A stretch of DNA of 8,869 nt from Gemmatimonadota bacterium. Lineage in GTDB: Bacteria > Gemmatimonadota > Gemmatimonadetes > Longimicrobiales > Longimicrobiaceae. Below, in pieces: positions 1 to 5,872 of this stretch. The stretch's first letter is position 1, and every line of letters starts with the position of its first letter. Below the pieces are notes generated by a model. The model made no database searches and was not told the DNA's origin. It saw only the letters and a program-made list of their open reading frames with translations. The DNA is taken from positions 1-8,869 of the forward strand of contig JAFAYN010000071.1 in assembly GCA_019240375.1 (NCBI GenBank), read 5' to 3'. The position numbers and the translations under genes were made by a program.

Positions 1-275
1 ACGCGGCGAAACGCGGGGTAGTGCTGGCCGCCGGGAAGCCGGGGAAGTACAAGGCGGTCTGCCAGAACTTCTCCATCGGGACGGCGATCCTCTGGTACGC
101 GCTGCAGTCAAAGGCACGCGCGGACGGGTGGCACGGCGACTTCTGGCACGGGTGGCAGCAGTTCCACTTCGGCGTGTCGGTGGTCACCCTGGGCGCAGCC
201 GTGATCCTCACCGTCTACTCGCTCTTCGTCTACCTCGACAGCTTCCGCTCGCTGGACCTGGGCGCCCGGCGCTGA
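1..275 (+). CDS. pgsA: CDP-alcohol phosphatidyltransferase, C-terminal part (PgsA-like), truncated by window start
   Basis: The reading frame is open from the first base (codon frame starts at position 3) and ends with TGA at 273-275, so only about the last 90 residues are visible. The stretch GKPGKYKAVCQ followed by two hydrophobic segments (FSIGTAILWYAL, and a longer one around VVTLGAAVILTVYSLFVYL) matches the end of CDP-diacylglycerol-glycerol-3-phosphate 3-phosphatidyltransferases, where a GKxKT..Q motif precedes the last membrane helices. That enzyme makes phosphatidylglycerol phosphate in the inner membrane. The catalytic DGxxAR motif lies upstream of the window, so the assignment rests on the tail alone; another CDP-alcohol transferase is possible. 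A hairpin follows the stop by about 28 nt. Confidence 0.68.
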   Translation, partial: AAKRGVVLAAGKPGKYKAVCQNFSIGTAILWYALQSKARADGWHGDFWHGWQQFHFGVSVVTLGAAVILTVYSLFVYLDSFRSLDLGARR

Positions 276-302
276 ACGGATCCCCGGCGCACGGCGTGTC
301 AG

Positions 303-331
303 CCCGCCTCTGCCATTCCGGCAGCGGCGGG
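303..331 (+). terminator. Hairpin after pgsA-like gene, possible terminator
   Basis: Left arm 303-314 (CCCGCCTCTGCC) pairs with right arm 320-331 (GGCAGCGGCGGG) over 12 positions with one mismatch, around a 5-nt loop. It sits 27 nt past the pgsA-like stop. There is no U-tract directly after it; the next T-run is at 374-379. Termination is therefore plausible but not typical. It directly abuts the putative sigma-54 site at 332. Confidence 0.4.
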
Positions 332-346
332 TGGCACATCGATTGC
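332..346 (+). promoter_or_regulatory. Putative sigma-54 (RpoN) promoter upstream of grpE
   Basis: The sequence TGGCACATCGATTGC matches the -24/-12 consensus TGGCAC-N5-TTGC at all ten core positions with exactly the right spacing between the GG and GC elements. The flanks are weaker: A instead of G after TGGCAC, and C instead of A/T after TTGC. The predicted start of transcription would be near 358, giving a leader of about 100 nt before grpE. No sigma-54 activator or upstream enhancer site was identified, and rpoN is not in the window. Confidence 0.42.
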
Positions 347-396
347 CCTCGGGAACATCAGTTCGGCGCGATCTTTTTTCGCCCGCGGGACCCTTC

Positions 397-428
397 CGCC
401 CGGCCCGGCGCTCCGCCGCGGCCGGGCG
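397..428 (+). promoter_or_regulatory. Very stable GC hairpin in the grpE leader
   Basis: Arm 397-410 pairs with 414-428: nine pairs (CGCCCGGCC with GGCCGGGCG), then five more (CGGCG with CGCCG), with a single bulged C at 419 and a CTC loop at 411-413. It ends 30 nt before the grpE start and does not cover the start codon. No T-run follows, so it does not look like a terminator. A role in transcript stability or heat-shock control is possible but is inference only. Confidence 0.4.
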
Positions 429-458
429 CACCGACGATGAACCGACCCACTTCCTGAG

Positions 459-1064
459 ATGACCGACGCGAGACGCAAGCACAGCGACGAGGAGCGGCAC
501 GACGACACGCCGGACGCCTCGCTTTCCCCGGACCCCGGCGCGGACGGACAGGCGCAGGCGGAATCCGCAGACGGGCAGTCCGCCGGCGCTCCCCCGGCCG
601 CCGAGGCCCCGCAGCCCTCCGGCGCCGACGAGGTGTCCACCCTGCGCGACCGGCACCTCCGCCTGGCGGCGGAGTTCGACAACTACCGCAAGCGGGTGGA
701 GCGGGAGCGGAGCGAGAGCTGGAACCGCGCCCAGGCGGAGCTGGCGGCGAAGCTGCTGGACGTGCTGGACGACCTGCAGCGGGTGGCCCACTTCAACCCC
801 GAGACGGCGACCGCCCAGGCCCTCCTGGAAGGGACGCAGATGGTGGAGCGCAAGCTGAACCGCGTGCTGGAGGCCGCGGGGGTGGAGGCGATCGAGCCGG
901 CGGGAGAGCCGTTCGACCCGGCCGTGCACGAGGCGCTGATGACGGTTCCGGCGGAGTCCCGTGAGGAGGACAACTCGGTGGCCGACGTGTTCCAGAAGGG
1001 GTACCGGCTGAAGGGGACCCTGCTGCGCCCGGCCCGGGTTCGCGTCAAGAAGTACGAGGGATGA
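459..1064 (+). CDS. grpE: Nucleotide exchange factor GrpE
   Basis: GrpE is the cytoplasmic co-chaperone that drives ADP release from DnaK. The 201-residue protein has the usual layout: a charged, low-complexity, probably disordered N-terminus (1-55, rich in D, A, P), a long dimerising helix/coiled coil (about 58-110, with the conserved AEFDNYRKRVERER stretch at 71-84), and a C-terminal beta domain. That domain carries the signature GEPFDPAVHEAL (149-160) and GYRLKGTLLRPARVRV (181-196). Length is normal for the family. The ATG at 459 has no clear ribosome site (upstream is CACTTCCTGAG), so the start is the natural but not proven choice. dnaJ follows after 62 nt on the same strand; dnaK is not in the window. 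A putative sigma-54 promoter lies about 115 nt upstream. Confidence 0.96.
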   Translation: MTDARRKHSDEERHDDTPDASLSPDPGADGQAQAESADGQSAGAPPAAEAPQPSGADEVSTLRDRHLRLAAEFDNYRKRVERERSESWNRAQAELAAKLLDVLDDLQRVAHFNPETATAQALLEGTQMVERKLNRVLEAAGVEAIEPAGEPFDPAVHEALMTVPAESREEDNSVADVFQKGYRLKGTLLRPARVRVKKYEG

Positions 1065-1078
1065 ACGGCGCCGCTCCG

Positions 1079-1097
1079 CCGCCCGCGCCGCGGGCGG
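1079..1097 (+). other. GC-rich palindrome between grpE and dnaJ
   Basis: CCGCCCGCG (1079-1087) and CGCGGGCGG (1089-1097) are perfect complements around one base; as RNA this gives about seven pairs with a five-base loop. It lies in the 62-nt grpE-dnaJ gap and could tune dnaJ expression or protect transcript ends. In such GC-rich sequence it may also be incidental. Confidence 0.25.
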
Positions 1098-1126
1098 CCG
1101 GAGGTTCCTGACTCACCGGACGGACC

Positions 1127-2278
1127 ATGCCGACACCAACGAAGGATTTCTACCGCATCCTTGGGGTCGCGGAGAACGCGAGCGCGGACGAGATCAAGAA
1201 GACGTACCGCAAGCTCGCCAAGAAGTACCATCCGGACGCCAACCCGAACGATGCGTCCGCCGCGGAAAAGTTCAAGGAGGTCTCCGAAGCGTACTCGGTC
1301 CTCTCGGACGAGGACAAGCGCAAGCAGTACGACCAGATGCGCAAGCTGGGCGCGTTCGGCGGCTTCGGGGGCGGCGGGGGGATGGGCGGCTTCGGCCGGC
1401 AGCCCGGCGGCGCGCCCGGGGCGGGGGCGCCGGGGAGCGCGGGCGGGTTCTCGTTCGACGACATCGGCGACGTCGGCGGGCTGGGCGACCTGTTCGGCTC
1501 CATCTTCGACTTCGGCAAACGGCGCGGCGGGGCCGGTGGGCGCGAGGGTGGACCGCAGCGGGGGGAGAGCGTCGAGTACGCGGTGGAGATCCCCTTCCAG
1601 ACGGCGGTGCGCGGCGGCAAGCTCCCCATCACCGTCCCGATCACCGAGGACTGCCCGACCTGTCACGGCTCCGGCGCGAAGCCGGGGACGGACCTGGTCA
1701 CCTGTCCGGAGTGCAAGGGACGCGGGAACATCGTCTTCGGGCAGGGCGGCTTCGCGGTCACCCGCCCCTGCCCTGCCTGCGGCGGCAAGGGGAAGGTCCC
1801 CACCGACCCCTGCCCCACCTGCGAGGGACGGGGGCAGCTCCGCCAGCAGCGGCAGATCCAGGTCACCGTCCCGGCGGGGGTGGACACCGGCTCCAAGATC
1901 CGGCTCCCCGGGCAGGGCGAGAAGGGCGCGGGCGGCGGCCCGGCGGGCGACCTGCTGGTCACCTTCCGGGTGCAGCCGGACCGCTTCTTCAGCCGCGACG
2001 GGCTGGACATCGTCTGCACCGTCCCCATCAACCTGGCGCAGGCCACGCTCGGCTCGCGGATCCGGGTGCGGACGGTGGACGACAAGCGCGTGGTGCTCAG
2101 GATCCCCGCGGGGACGCAGTCCGGGACGCGCTTCCGGATCAAGGGGCAGGGGGTGGAGAAGGACGGGCGCCGCGGCGACCAGTACGTCCGCGTGCAGGTG
2201 AGCGTCCCCGAAGAGCTGGACGACCGGGAACGGAAGTTGATGGAGGAGTTCGCGGAAGCCGCGGGATTGAAGTACTGA
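1127..2278 (+). CDS. dnaJ: Chaperone protein DnaJ (type A Hsp40)
   Basis: DnaJ delivers unfolded clients to DnaK and stimulates its ATPase. All domains of a type A Hsp40 are present in 383 residues. The J domain (about 6-72) has the HPD motif at 35-37. A Gly/Phe-rich linker (about 75-130) holds [13 protein letters not shown]. The zinc-binding domain has four CxxCxGxG repeats: C176/C179, C193/C196, C215/C218 and C229/C232. A substrate-binding beta region and a C-terminal dimerisation segment end in [17 protein letters not shown]. The ATG at 1127 starts directly before the J domain ([14 protein letters not shown]), as expected. A GGAGG sits about 22 nt upstream, rather far for a ribosome site. 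The gene follows grpE, consistent with one chaperone transcription unit. Confidence 0.97.
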   Translation: MPTPTKDFYRILGVAENASADEIKKTYRKLAKKYHPDANPNDASAAEKFKEVSEAYSVLSDEDKRKQYDQMRKLGAFGGFGGGGGMGGFGRQPGGAPGAGAPGSAGGFSFDDIGDVGGLGDLFGSIFDFGKRRGGAGGREGGPQRGESVEYAVEIPFQTAVRGGKLPITVPITEDCPTCHGSGAKPGTDLVTCPECKGRGNIVFGQGGFAVTRPCPACGGKGKVPTDPCPTCEGRGQLRQQRQIQVTVPAGVDTGSKIRLPGQGEKGAGGGPAGDLLVTFRVQPDRFFSRDGLDIVCTVPINLAQATLGSRIRVRTVDDKRVVLRIPAGTQSGTRFRIKGQGVEKDGRRGDQYVRVQVSVPEELDDRERKLMEEFAEAAGLKY

Positions 2279-2310
2279 GCCGACCCAGCGACCAACGGGA
2301 ATCCTGATCC

Positions 2311-2544
2311 ATGAGCCGTGTTTTCGTCGACGACGACCTGCTGACCTGGGAGGCGTACGCCTCCGGGGGGAAGTTCGGGGGAGCGGAGCGCCCCAAGATC
2401 ATCTTCCACTGCCTTTCGGACGCGCAGCGCCGTGCCCGCTTCGTGACGCACGAGAGCGACGAGGCGGACGCCGAGGAGCTGGTGCACGAGGTGCCCGAGG
2501 AGCGCCTCAAGGCGATGCTTGCCGACTCCAGGGAGCTGGACTGA
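2311..2544 (+). CDS. Small acidic hypothetical protein downstream of dnaJ
   Basis: I do not recognise this 77-residue protein. It starts 32 nt after the dnaJ stop on the same strand with an ATG and a weak GGGA about 10 nt upstream, and it ends just before a very strong terminator, so it is probably the last gene of the grpE-dnaJ unit. The N-terminal half (VFVDDDLLTWEAYASGG, then RPKIIFHCLSD) looks like a small beta-rich fold. The C-terminal half is a charged, acidic helix (DEADAEELVHEVPEERLKAM). There is no signal peptide, membrane segment or cysteine pair. Codon use has the G/C third positions of its neighbours, which supports real coding. Position suggests, but does not prove, a link to chaperone function. 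Confidence 0.7.
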   Translation: MSRVFVDDDLLTWEAYASGGKFGGAERPKIIFHCLSDAQRRARFVTHESDEADAEELVHEVPEERLKAMLADSRELD

Positions 2545-2560
2545 TCCGGCAGACTGCGAA

Positions 2561-2602
2561 AAACACGAAGGGGCGCCCATCATCGGGCGCCCCTTCGTGT
2601 TT
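2561..2602 (+). terminator. Strong bidirectional rho-independent terminator
   Basis: A perfect 18-bp stem (2561-2578 with 2585-2602; core GGGGCGCCC/GGGCGCCCC) encloses a six-base ATCATC loop. The 3' side ends in GTGTTT, and the 5' side is preceded by more A (AAAAA at 2559-2563), so on the - strand the stem is followed by a T-run. It lies between the + strand grpE-dnaJ block and the - strand genes ending at 2767, so it can stop transcription from both sides. Confidence 0.88.
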
Positions 2603-2641
2603 ACCGGTATGGAACTGCCGGCGTCTTCTTTGTCGGTCGGC

Positions 2642-2712
2642 GGGTGCTCCTCCTCCGGCGGGTGCGTAACTCGCTTCGCTCGGACATACGCCCCGCCTGC
2701 GGAGGAACACCC
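2642..2712. repeat. Long imperfect palindrome (REP-like intergenic element)
   Basis: Arm 2642-2668 pairs with 2687-2712: 23 of 26 positions are complementary with one bulged base (T2663), around an 18-nt centre holding ACTCGCTTCGCTCGG. The arms read GGGTG.TCCTCC.C.GGCGGG.GCGTA. It has no T-tail and follows a separate terminator, so it is not needed for termination. Its form resembles repetitive extragenic palindromes, which occur in many copies per genome, but no second copy lies in this window. Confidence 0.5.
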
Positions 2713-2737
2713 ACCTCCCTGCGACCTTCCCACGCCT

Positions 2738-2757
2738 GTTCAGGCGGCGATCCTGCC
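2738..2757. repeat. Left copy of 20-nt direct repeat flanking the toxin-antitoxin cassette
   Basis: GTTCAGGCGGCGATCCTGCC here is identical to 3440-3459. On the - strand it reads as the mnmA gene end (R-I-A-A-stop), although no mnmA lies next to this copy. It starts nine bases past the toxin stop codon. It partly overlaps a small palindrome, CGCCTGTTCAGGCG (2733-2746). It is best read as the original or duplicated target site at the left edge of an inserted cassette. Confidence 0.7.
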
Positions 2758-2766
2758 CGCGTCTGC

Positions 2767-3183
2767 CTACGGCTCGGGGGAGAAGAAGCGGTCGAAGCCT
2801 CTGGCCGCCAGTCCGTCGCGCAGGCGCCTGTCCCCCGTCCAGAGCCGCCCCTGCAATTCGAGCGTGAGAGCTACGTGAGGCGTGTCGCTCTCATCCACGT
2901 CCCGGCAGAGATCCTGGGCCGTACGCCAGTGCTCGGGTGCGATCAGCTCTTCCTTGTGGAGGTGCAGCCGGCGCAGCAACACGTGATAGAAACGCACCAG
3001 ATCGTCTTCCTCCAGCCGGCTCAGGCGCAGGATCTTCTCCTTGTGCCTGAACAGCTCCATGAGCACGCTCTCGGAAACGTAGAACGGGTGCTCGGAGCGG
3101 AGGAGGACTTCGGCGAAGTGGCTCTCATCCTTCAGAAGGGCGGAAAAGAGGATGTTCGTGTCGACTACGACAGGGACGGACAC
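2767..3183 (-). CDS. PIN-domain ribonuclease toxin (VapC-like)
   Basis: PIN-domain toxins are Mg-dependent ribonucleases that cut specific RNAs unless held by an antitoxin. The 138-residue protein has the acidic active-site pattern: D8 in VVVDTNILFSAL, E43 in VLMELFRH, D100 in DESDTPHVALTLEL, and D118 in LWTGDRRLRDG. Length is typical (about 130-145). The start is GTG at 3183, eight bases after the antitoxin stop, with only a weak ribosome site; the protein must begin here because the first strand VPVVVDTN follows directly. The stop is TAG at 2767-2769. It is the last gene of the - strand run and lies inside a pair of 20-nt direct repeats. Base composition is less GC-rich than neighbouring genes (about 55-58% in two 60-nt samples, against about 72% in an mnmA sample), which suggests transfer. 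Confidence 0.85.
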   Translation of the reverse strand: MSVPVVVDTNILFSALLKDESHFAEVLLRSEHPFYVSESVLMELFRHKEKILRLSRLEEDDLVRFYHVLLRRLHLHKEELIAPEHWRTAQDLCRDVDESDTPHVALTLELQGRLWTGDRRLRDGLAARGFDRFFSPEP

Positions 3184-3191
3184 GAGACCCG

Positions 3192-3416
3192 CTATCGATC
3201 CCGAGCGTGAATGCGGCTCTGGTCCCAGGCGGCGCGGTCGATCTCCTGCGCGAGGATCTCGGCATCCGCCTCGGAGAGCCGGCTGCGGCGGCGGATGGAT
3301 TCGAGTTCGAGATAATCCAGGAAACGCGACACCTCTTCACGATCCAGGATGTCGCGGCGCACGCGCACGACGATGTCCCGATCCTCTATGTCGATGCGGT
3401 AAGCCGGCTCTGCCAT
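3192..3416 (-). CDS. Putative antitoxin partner of the PIN toxin
   Basis: This 74-residue protein precedes the PIN gene with an eight-base gap, the usual antitoxin-toxin order. The sequence AYRIDIEDRDIVVRVRRDIL begins with short strands, followed by helices (DREEVSRFLDYLELESIRRRS and LSEADAEILAQEID). I do not recognise a named VapB, AbrB or Phd fold with certainty, so the role is inferred from position and size. I chose the ATG at 3416 because GGAG lies nine bases upstream of it. A GTG at 3431 in the same frame would add five residues (MERVL) but would overlap that ribosome site. The start is 25 nt after the mnmA stop, so the pair may be read through from mnmA or from a promoter inside its end. 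Confidence 0.72.
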   Translation of the reverse strand: MAEPAYRIDIEDRDIVVRVRRDILDREEVSRFLDYLELESIRRRSRLSEADAEILAQEIDRAAWDQSRIHARDR

Positions 3417-3439
3417 GAGTACGCGCTCCACGTAAGGAC

Positions 3440-3459
3440 GTTCAGGCGGCGATCCTGCC
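3440..3459. repeat. Right copy of 20-nt direct repeat, forming the mnmA 3' end
   Basis: GTTCAGGCGGCGATCCTGCC is identical to 2738-2757. It includes the mnmA stop codon (3442-3444) and the codons for its last residues G-R-I-A-A. The identity ends abruptly on both sides. With the left copy it brackets a 682-nt segment (2758-3439) holding only the toxin-antitoxin pair. Confidence 0.7.
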
Positions 3460-4527
3460 GCCGCCGAGCACCACGTCGCCGCGGAAGATCACGGCGGACT
3501 GGCCGGGAGTTACCGCCCGCTGCGCCTCGCCGAACTCCAGCGAGACCCCGTCACTTCCGGTGGCGGTCACCCGGGCTTCCACGGCCCTGGCGCGGTGGCG
3601 GATCTGCACGCGGACTTCCTCGCCGGGGGTGGGGGGCGCGGCCAGCCAATTCAATTCCTCCACCCGGAGGTCGGTGCGGTGGAGCTGCTCCAGCGTCCCC
3701 ACCACCACCTCCCTCGTCTCGGGACGGGATCCAAGGACGTAGAGCGGGAGCCCTCGCCCGCCGCCCAGCCCCCGGCGCTGCCCCACGGTGTAGCGGGCGT
3801 AGCCGGCGTGCTCCCCCAGGGTCTCGCCCTCGGGGGTGACCAGCTTTCCGGCGGTGAGGGCGGGGTGCTCGCTGCCCAGGCGCTTTTCGAGCACGTCCAC
3901 GTAGTTCCCCGTGGGGACGAAGCAGATCTCCATGCTTTCCGGCTTCTCGGCGGTGACCAGGCCCAGCTGGCGCGCCTTCTCGCGCACCTGGGGCTTGGTC
4001 AGTTCACCCAGCGGGAACATCAGCTTGGGGAGGAGCTGCGTGGGGAGCGCCCACAGGAAGTACGACTGGTCCTTCTTCTCGTCCAGCCCGCGGAGTAGGA
4101 CGGGGCGGCCCTGCTCGTCCTTCCCCATACGGGCGTAGTGCCCGGTGGCGATGGCGTCGCACCCCAGCATCTCGCCGCGGCGCAGGAGGTCGCGGAACTT
4201 GGTGTTCCCGTTGCAGCGCACACACGGGTTGGGAGTGCGCCCGGAAGCGTACTCCGACACGAAGTCGTCGATCACGTCGCGCGTGAACTCCCGCTCCACG
4301 TCGAACACGTAGTGCGGGATCCCCAGGCGGTCGGCCACGCGGCGGGCGTCCATGATCCCGTCCAGCCCGCAGCACGTCTTCCCCGCCCCCTCGACGTCCG
4401 AGTAGCAGAACGTCTTCATGGTGACGCCGATCACCCGGTGCCCCTGCTCCACCAGGAGCGCCGCTGCGACCGACGAGTCTACGCCGCCCGACATGGCGAC
4501 CAGCACCGTACGCTTCTCCTGCTCCAT
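3442..4527 (-). CDS. mnmA: tRNA-specific 2-thiouridylase MnmA
   Basis: MnmA activates U34 of tRNA-Lys, -Glu and -Gln with ATP and puts in sulfur to give 2-thiouridine. The 361-residue protein has the PP-loop SGGVDSS (13-19), the catalytic and cluster-type cysteines in NPCVRCN (C102, C105), the second catalytic cysteine in ESMEICF (C202), the tRNA-contact stretch GHYAR (129-133), KKDQSYFLWAL (151-161), and a C-terminal beta-barrel end with YTVGQRRGL (246-254). Length is normal. The ATG at 4527 has AGGGG about seven bases upstream. It lies 40 nt after the cysteine desulfurase stop on the same strand, so the sulfur donor and acceptor are probably co-transcribed. Its last codons form one copy of a 20-nt repeat that also occurs beyond the toxin gene. 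Confidence 0.97.
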   Translation of the reverse strand: MEQEKRTVLVAMSGGVDSSVAAALLVEQGHRVIGVTMKTFCYSDVEGAGKTCCGLDGIMDARRVADRLGIPHYVFDVEREFTRDVIDDFVSEYASGRTPNPCVRCNGNTKFRDLLRRGEMLGCDAIATGHYARMGKDEQGRPVLLRGLDEKKDQSYFLWALPTQLLPKLMFPLGELTKPQVREKARQLGLVTAEKPESMEICFVPTGNYVDVLEKRLGSEHPALTAGKLVTPEGETLGEHAGYARYTVGQRRGLGGGRGLPLYVLGSRPETREVVVGTLEQLHRTDLRVEELNWLAAPPTPGEEVRVQIRHRARAVEARVTATGSDGVSLEFGEAQRAVTPGQSAVIFRGDVVLGGGRIAA

Positions 4528-4567
4528 CTCTACCCCTGGTTACTTCCGTTCTGCTTCGTTTCTCCGT

Positions 4568-5722
4568 TCACGCGCTCGCGAAGGAGCGCAGCCGCTCCAC
4601 CACGGCCGGGACCGTGGCGAGGACCCGCTCGATCTCTTCCGCCGTCGTTTCCTTGCCCAGCGAGAACCTGGCCGAGGGGGCCGCCACCTGCCCGTCCAGC
4701 CCCATCGCGACGAGCACGTACGACGGCTCGCTGGAGCCGCTGGAGCACGCCGATCCGCCCGAGGCGGCGATCCCCTCCAGGTCCAGCGCGGGGATCAGCG
4801 CCCCCGCGTCGGCGCCGGGGATGCACACGCTCAGCACCGTGGCGAGGCGCTTCGCGGTCGCGGCGTTGACCACCAGGTCGGGGATGGCGGCGCGCAGCCC
4901 GGCCTCCAGCCGGTCGCGCAGGGCGCCCAGGCGGACCATGTCGGCCTCGCGGTCGCGTACGGCCAGCTCGGCCGCCACCGCGAGCCCCACCGCCCCGGCC
5001 ACGTCCTCGGTCCCCGGGCGCAGGCCGCGCTCCTGGCTCCCGCCGTAGATCAGCGGGTGCAGCCTGGTCCCCTTGCGGACGAACAGGGCGCCGACGCCCC
5101 TGGGACCGCCCACCTTGTGGGCGCTCACCGACAGGAGCGAGACCGGGACCTCGTCCACGCGCACCGGGAGCTTGCCGAAGGCCTGCACCGCGTCGGTGTG
5201 GAAGGAGACCCCGGCTTCCTTACATCGGTCGGCGAGGCGCTCGATGGGCTGGACCGCGCCCACCTCGTTGTTGGCCCACATCACCGACACCACCGAGGGC
5301 TTTTCTTCGAGAAGCGCGTAGACCTGCTCCTCCCGGACCACTCCGTCGCCGTCCACCGGGACCACGTGGAAGGGCGCCCCGGTCAGCCGGGCCGCGGCCT
5401 TGACCGTGGCGAGCACCGCCTTGTGCTCGATAGCGGAGCACACCACCGGCGCCTGGGGCATGCAGTGCGCCCGCCCCAGCACGGCCATGTTGTCCGCCTC
5501 GGTCCCGCCGCGGGTGAAGACCACCTCGGAGGGGGCGGCGCCGATCACGGCCGCGAGCCGGTCTCGGGCGTCGTCCAGGGCCGCGCGGGCCTCGCGCCCC
5601 CAGCGGTGCAGGCTGGAGGGGTTCCCGAAGCACCCCTCCATGTAGGGGAGCATCGCTTCGCGCGCTTCCCGGCGGAGGGGGGCGGTCGCTGAGTAGTCCA
5701 GGTAGATCGGGTCCGTCGGCAT
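4568..5722 (-). CDS. Cysteine desulfurase (NifS/IscS family, group I), likely sulfur donor for MnmA
   Basis: This PLP enzyme takes sulfur from L-cysteine and passes it on as an enzyme-bound persulfide. The 384-residue protein has YLDYSATAPL near the start, H100 (SAIEHKAV), the NNEVG motif (151-155), HTDAVQ (175-180), the PLP lysine K203 in SVSAHKVGGPRG, RPGTED (235-240), and the catalytic cysteine C326 in GGSACSSGSSEPS, a loop of group I (IscS/NifS) type. The start was placed at the ATG at 5722 because GGGAGGA lies just upstream and the protein then begins MPTDPIYLDY as homologues do; the frame stays open to 5794 but that extension has no support. The mnmA gene follows after 40 nt, the same arrangement as Bacillus yrvO-mnmA, so tRNA thiolation is the likely main role, though iron-sulfur cluster supply is possible. 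Confidence 0.95.
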   Translation of the reverse strand: MPTDPIYLDYSATAPLRREAREAMLPYMEGCFGNPSSLHRWGREARAALDDARDRLAAVIGAAPSEVVFTRGGTEADNMAVLGRAHCMPQAPVVCSAIEHKAVLATVKAAARLTGAPFHVVPVDGDGVVREEQVYALLEEKPSVVSVMWANNEVGAVQPIERLADRCKEAGVSFHTDAVQAFGKLPVRVDEVPVSLLSVSAHKVGGPRGVGALFVRKGTRLHPLIYGGSQERGLRPGTEDVAGAVGLAVAAELAVRDREADMVRLGALRDRLEAGLRAAIPDLVVNAATAKRLATVLSVCIPGADAGALIPALDLEGIAASGGSACSSGSSEPSYVLVAMGLDGQVAAPSARFSLGKETTAEEIERVLATVPAVVERLRSFASA

Positions 5723-5768
5723 CGTTCCTCCCGGTTCGGGATCGTCATTACTAAACGCCAGCACCGAT

Positions 5769-5794
5769 TTGGTTTCCGCTCTCCACGGAACCAA
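5769..5794. promoter_or_regulatory. Inverted repeat in the divergent promoter region, possible operator
   Basis: TTGGTTTCCG (5769-5778) and CGGAACCAA (5786-5794) are complementary except for one extra T, around a seven-base centre. It lies between the cysteine desulfurase (start 5722, leftward) and the HIRAN-like gene (start 5873, rightward), immediately upstream of the predicted -35 of the latter. It could be a protein-binding site or an RNA hairpin in the leftward leader. No known regulator motif was recognised. Confidence 0.35.
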
Positions 5795-5799
5795 GCTGC

Positions 5800-5828
5800 T
5801 TGAGCACGGTATGGGCGCCGGTTACATT
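5800..5828 (+). promoter_or_regulatory. Predicted sigma-70-type promoter for the HIRAN-like gene
   Basis: TTGAGC (5800-5805) and TACATT (5823-5828) are separated by 17 bases; each matches four of six consensus positions. Transcription would start near 5835, inside a perfect palindrome GGGGGAGGCCTCCCCC (5830-5845), leaving a leader of about 38 nt with GGAG seven bases before the ATG at 5873. Confidence 0.45.
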
Positions 5829-5872
5829 GGGGGGAGGCCTCCCCCGCGCGTCTCTGGCTTCGGAGTGCACCG

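Noticed and set aside
129..160. Two further TGGCAC sequences suggesting sigma-54 sites
   Set aside because: They lie inside the pgsA-like coding sequence and lack TTGC at the correct distance.
437..457. Six-codon open frame (MNRPTS) ending just before the grpE start, a possible leader peptide
   Set aside because: It has no ribosome site and a composition without regulatory codon runs; overlap with the grpE start region is likely chance.
108..1666. Long - strand open frames opposite grpE and dnaJ
   Set aside because: They are low-complexity, arginine/alanine-rich and antisense to genes with full domain sets; no ribosome site or family motif supports them.
1711..2307. A 198-codon + strand frame inside dnaJ
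   Set aside because: It is a shifted frame of dnaJ with a G/R/P/A-rich composition; the dnaJ frame has all four zinc motifs and the full C-terminal region.
2641..2760. CRISPR-like or tRNA-like structure in the gap after the terminator
   Set aside because: There is only one palindrome and one 20-nt repeat copy, with no regular spacing and no cloverleaf or T-loop sequence.
4418..5692. A 424-codon + strand open frame opposite the cysteine desulfurase and mnmA
   Set aside because: It is antisense to two clear enzymes with intact motifs, and its product is rich in R, G, H and P, as expected of a shadow frame in high-GC DNA.
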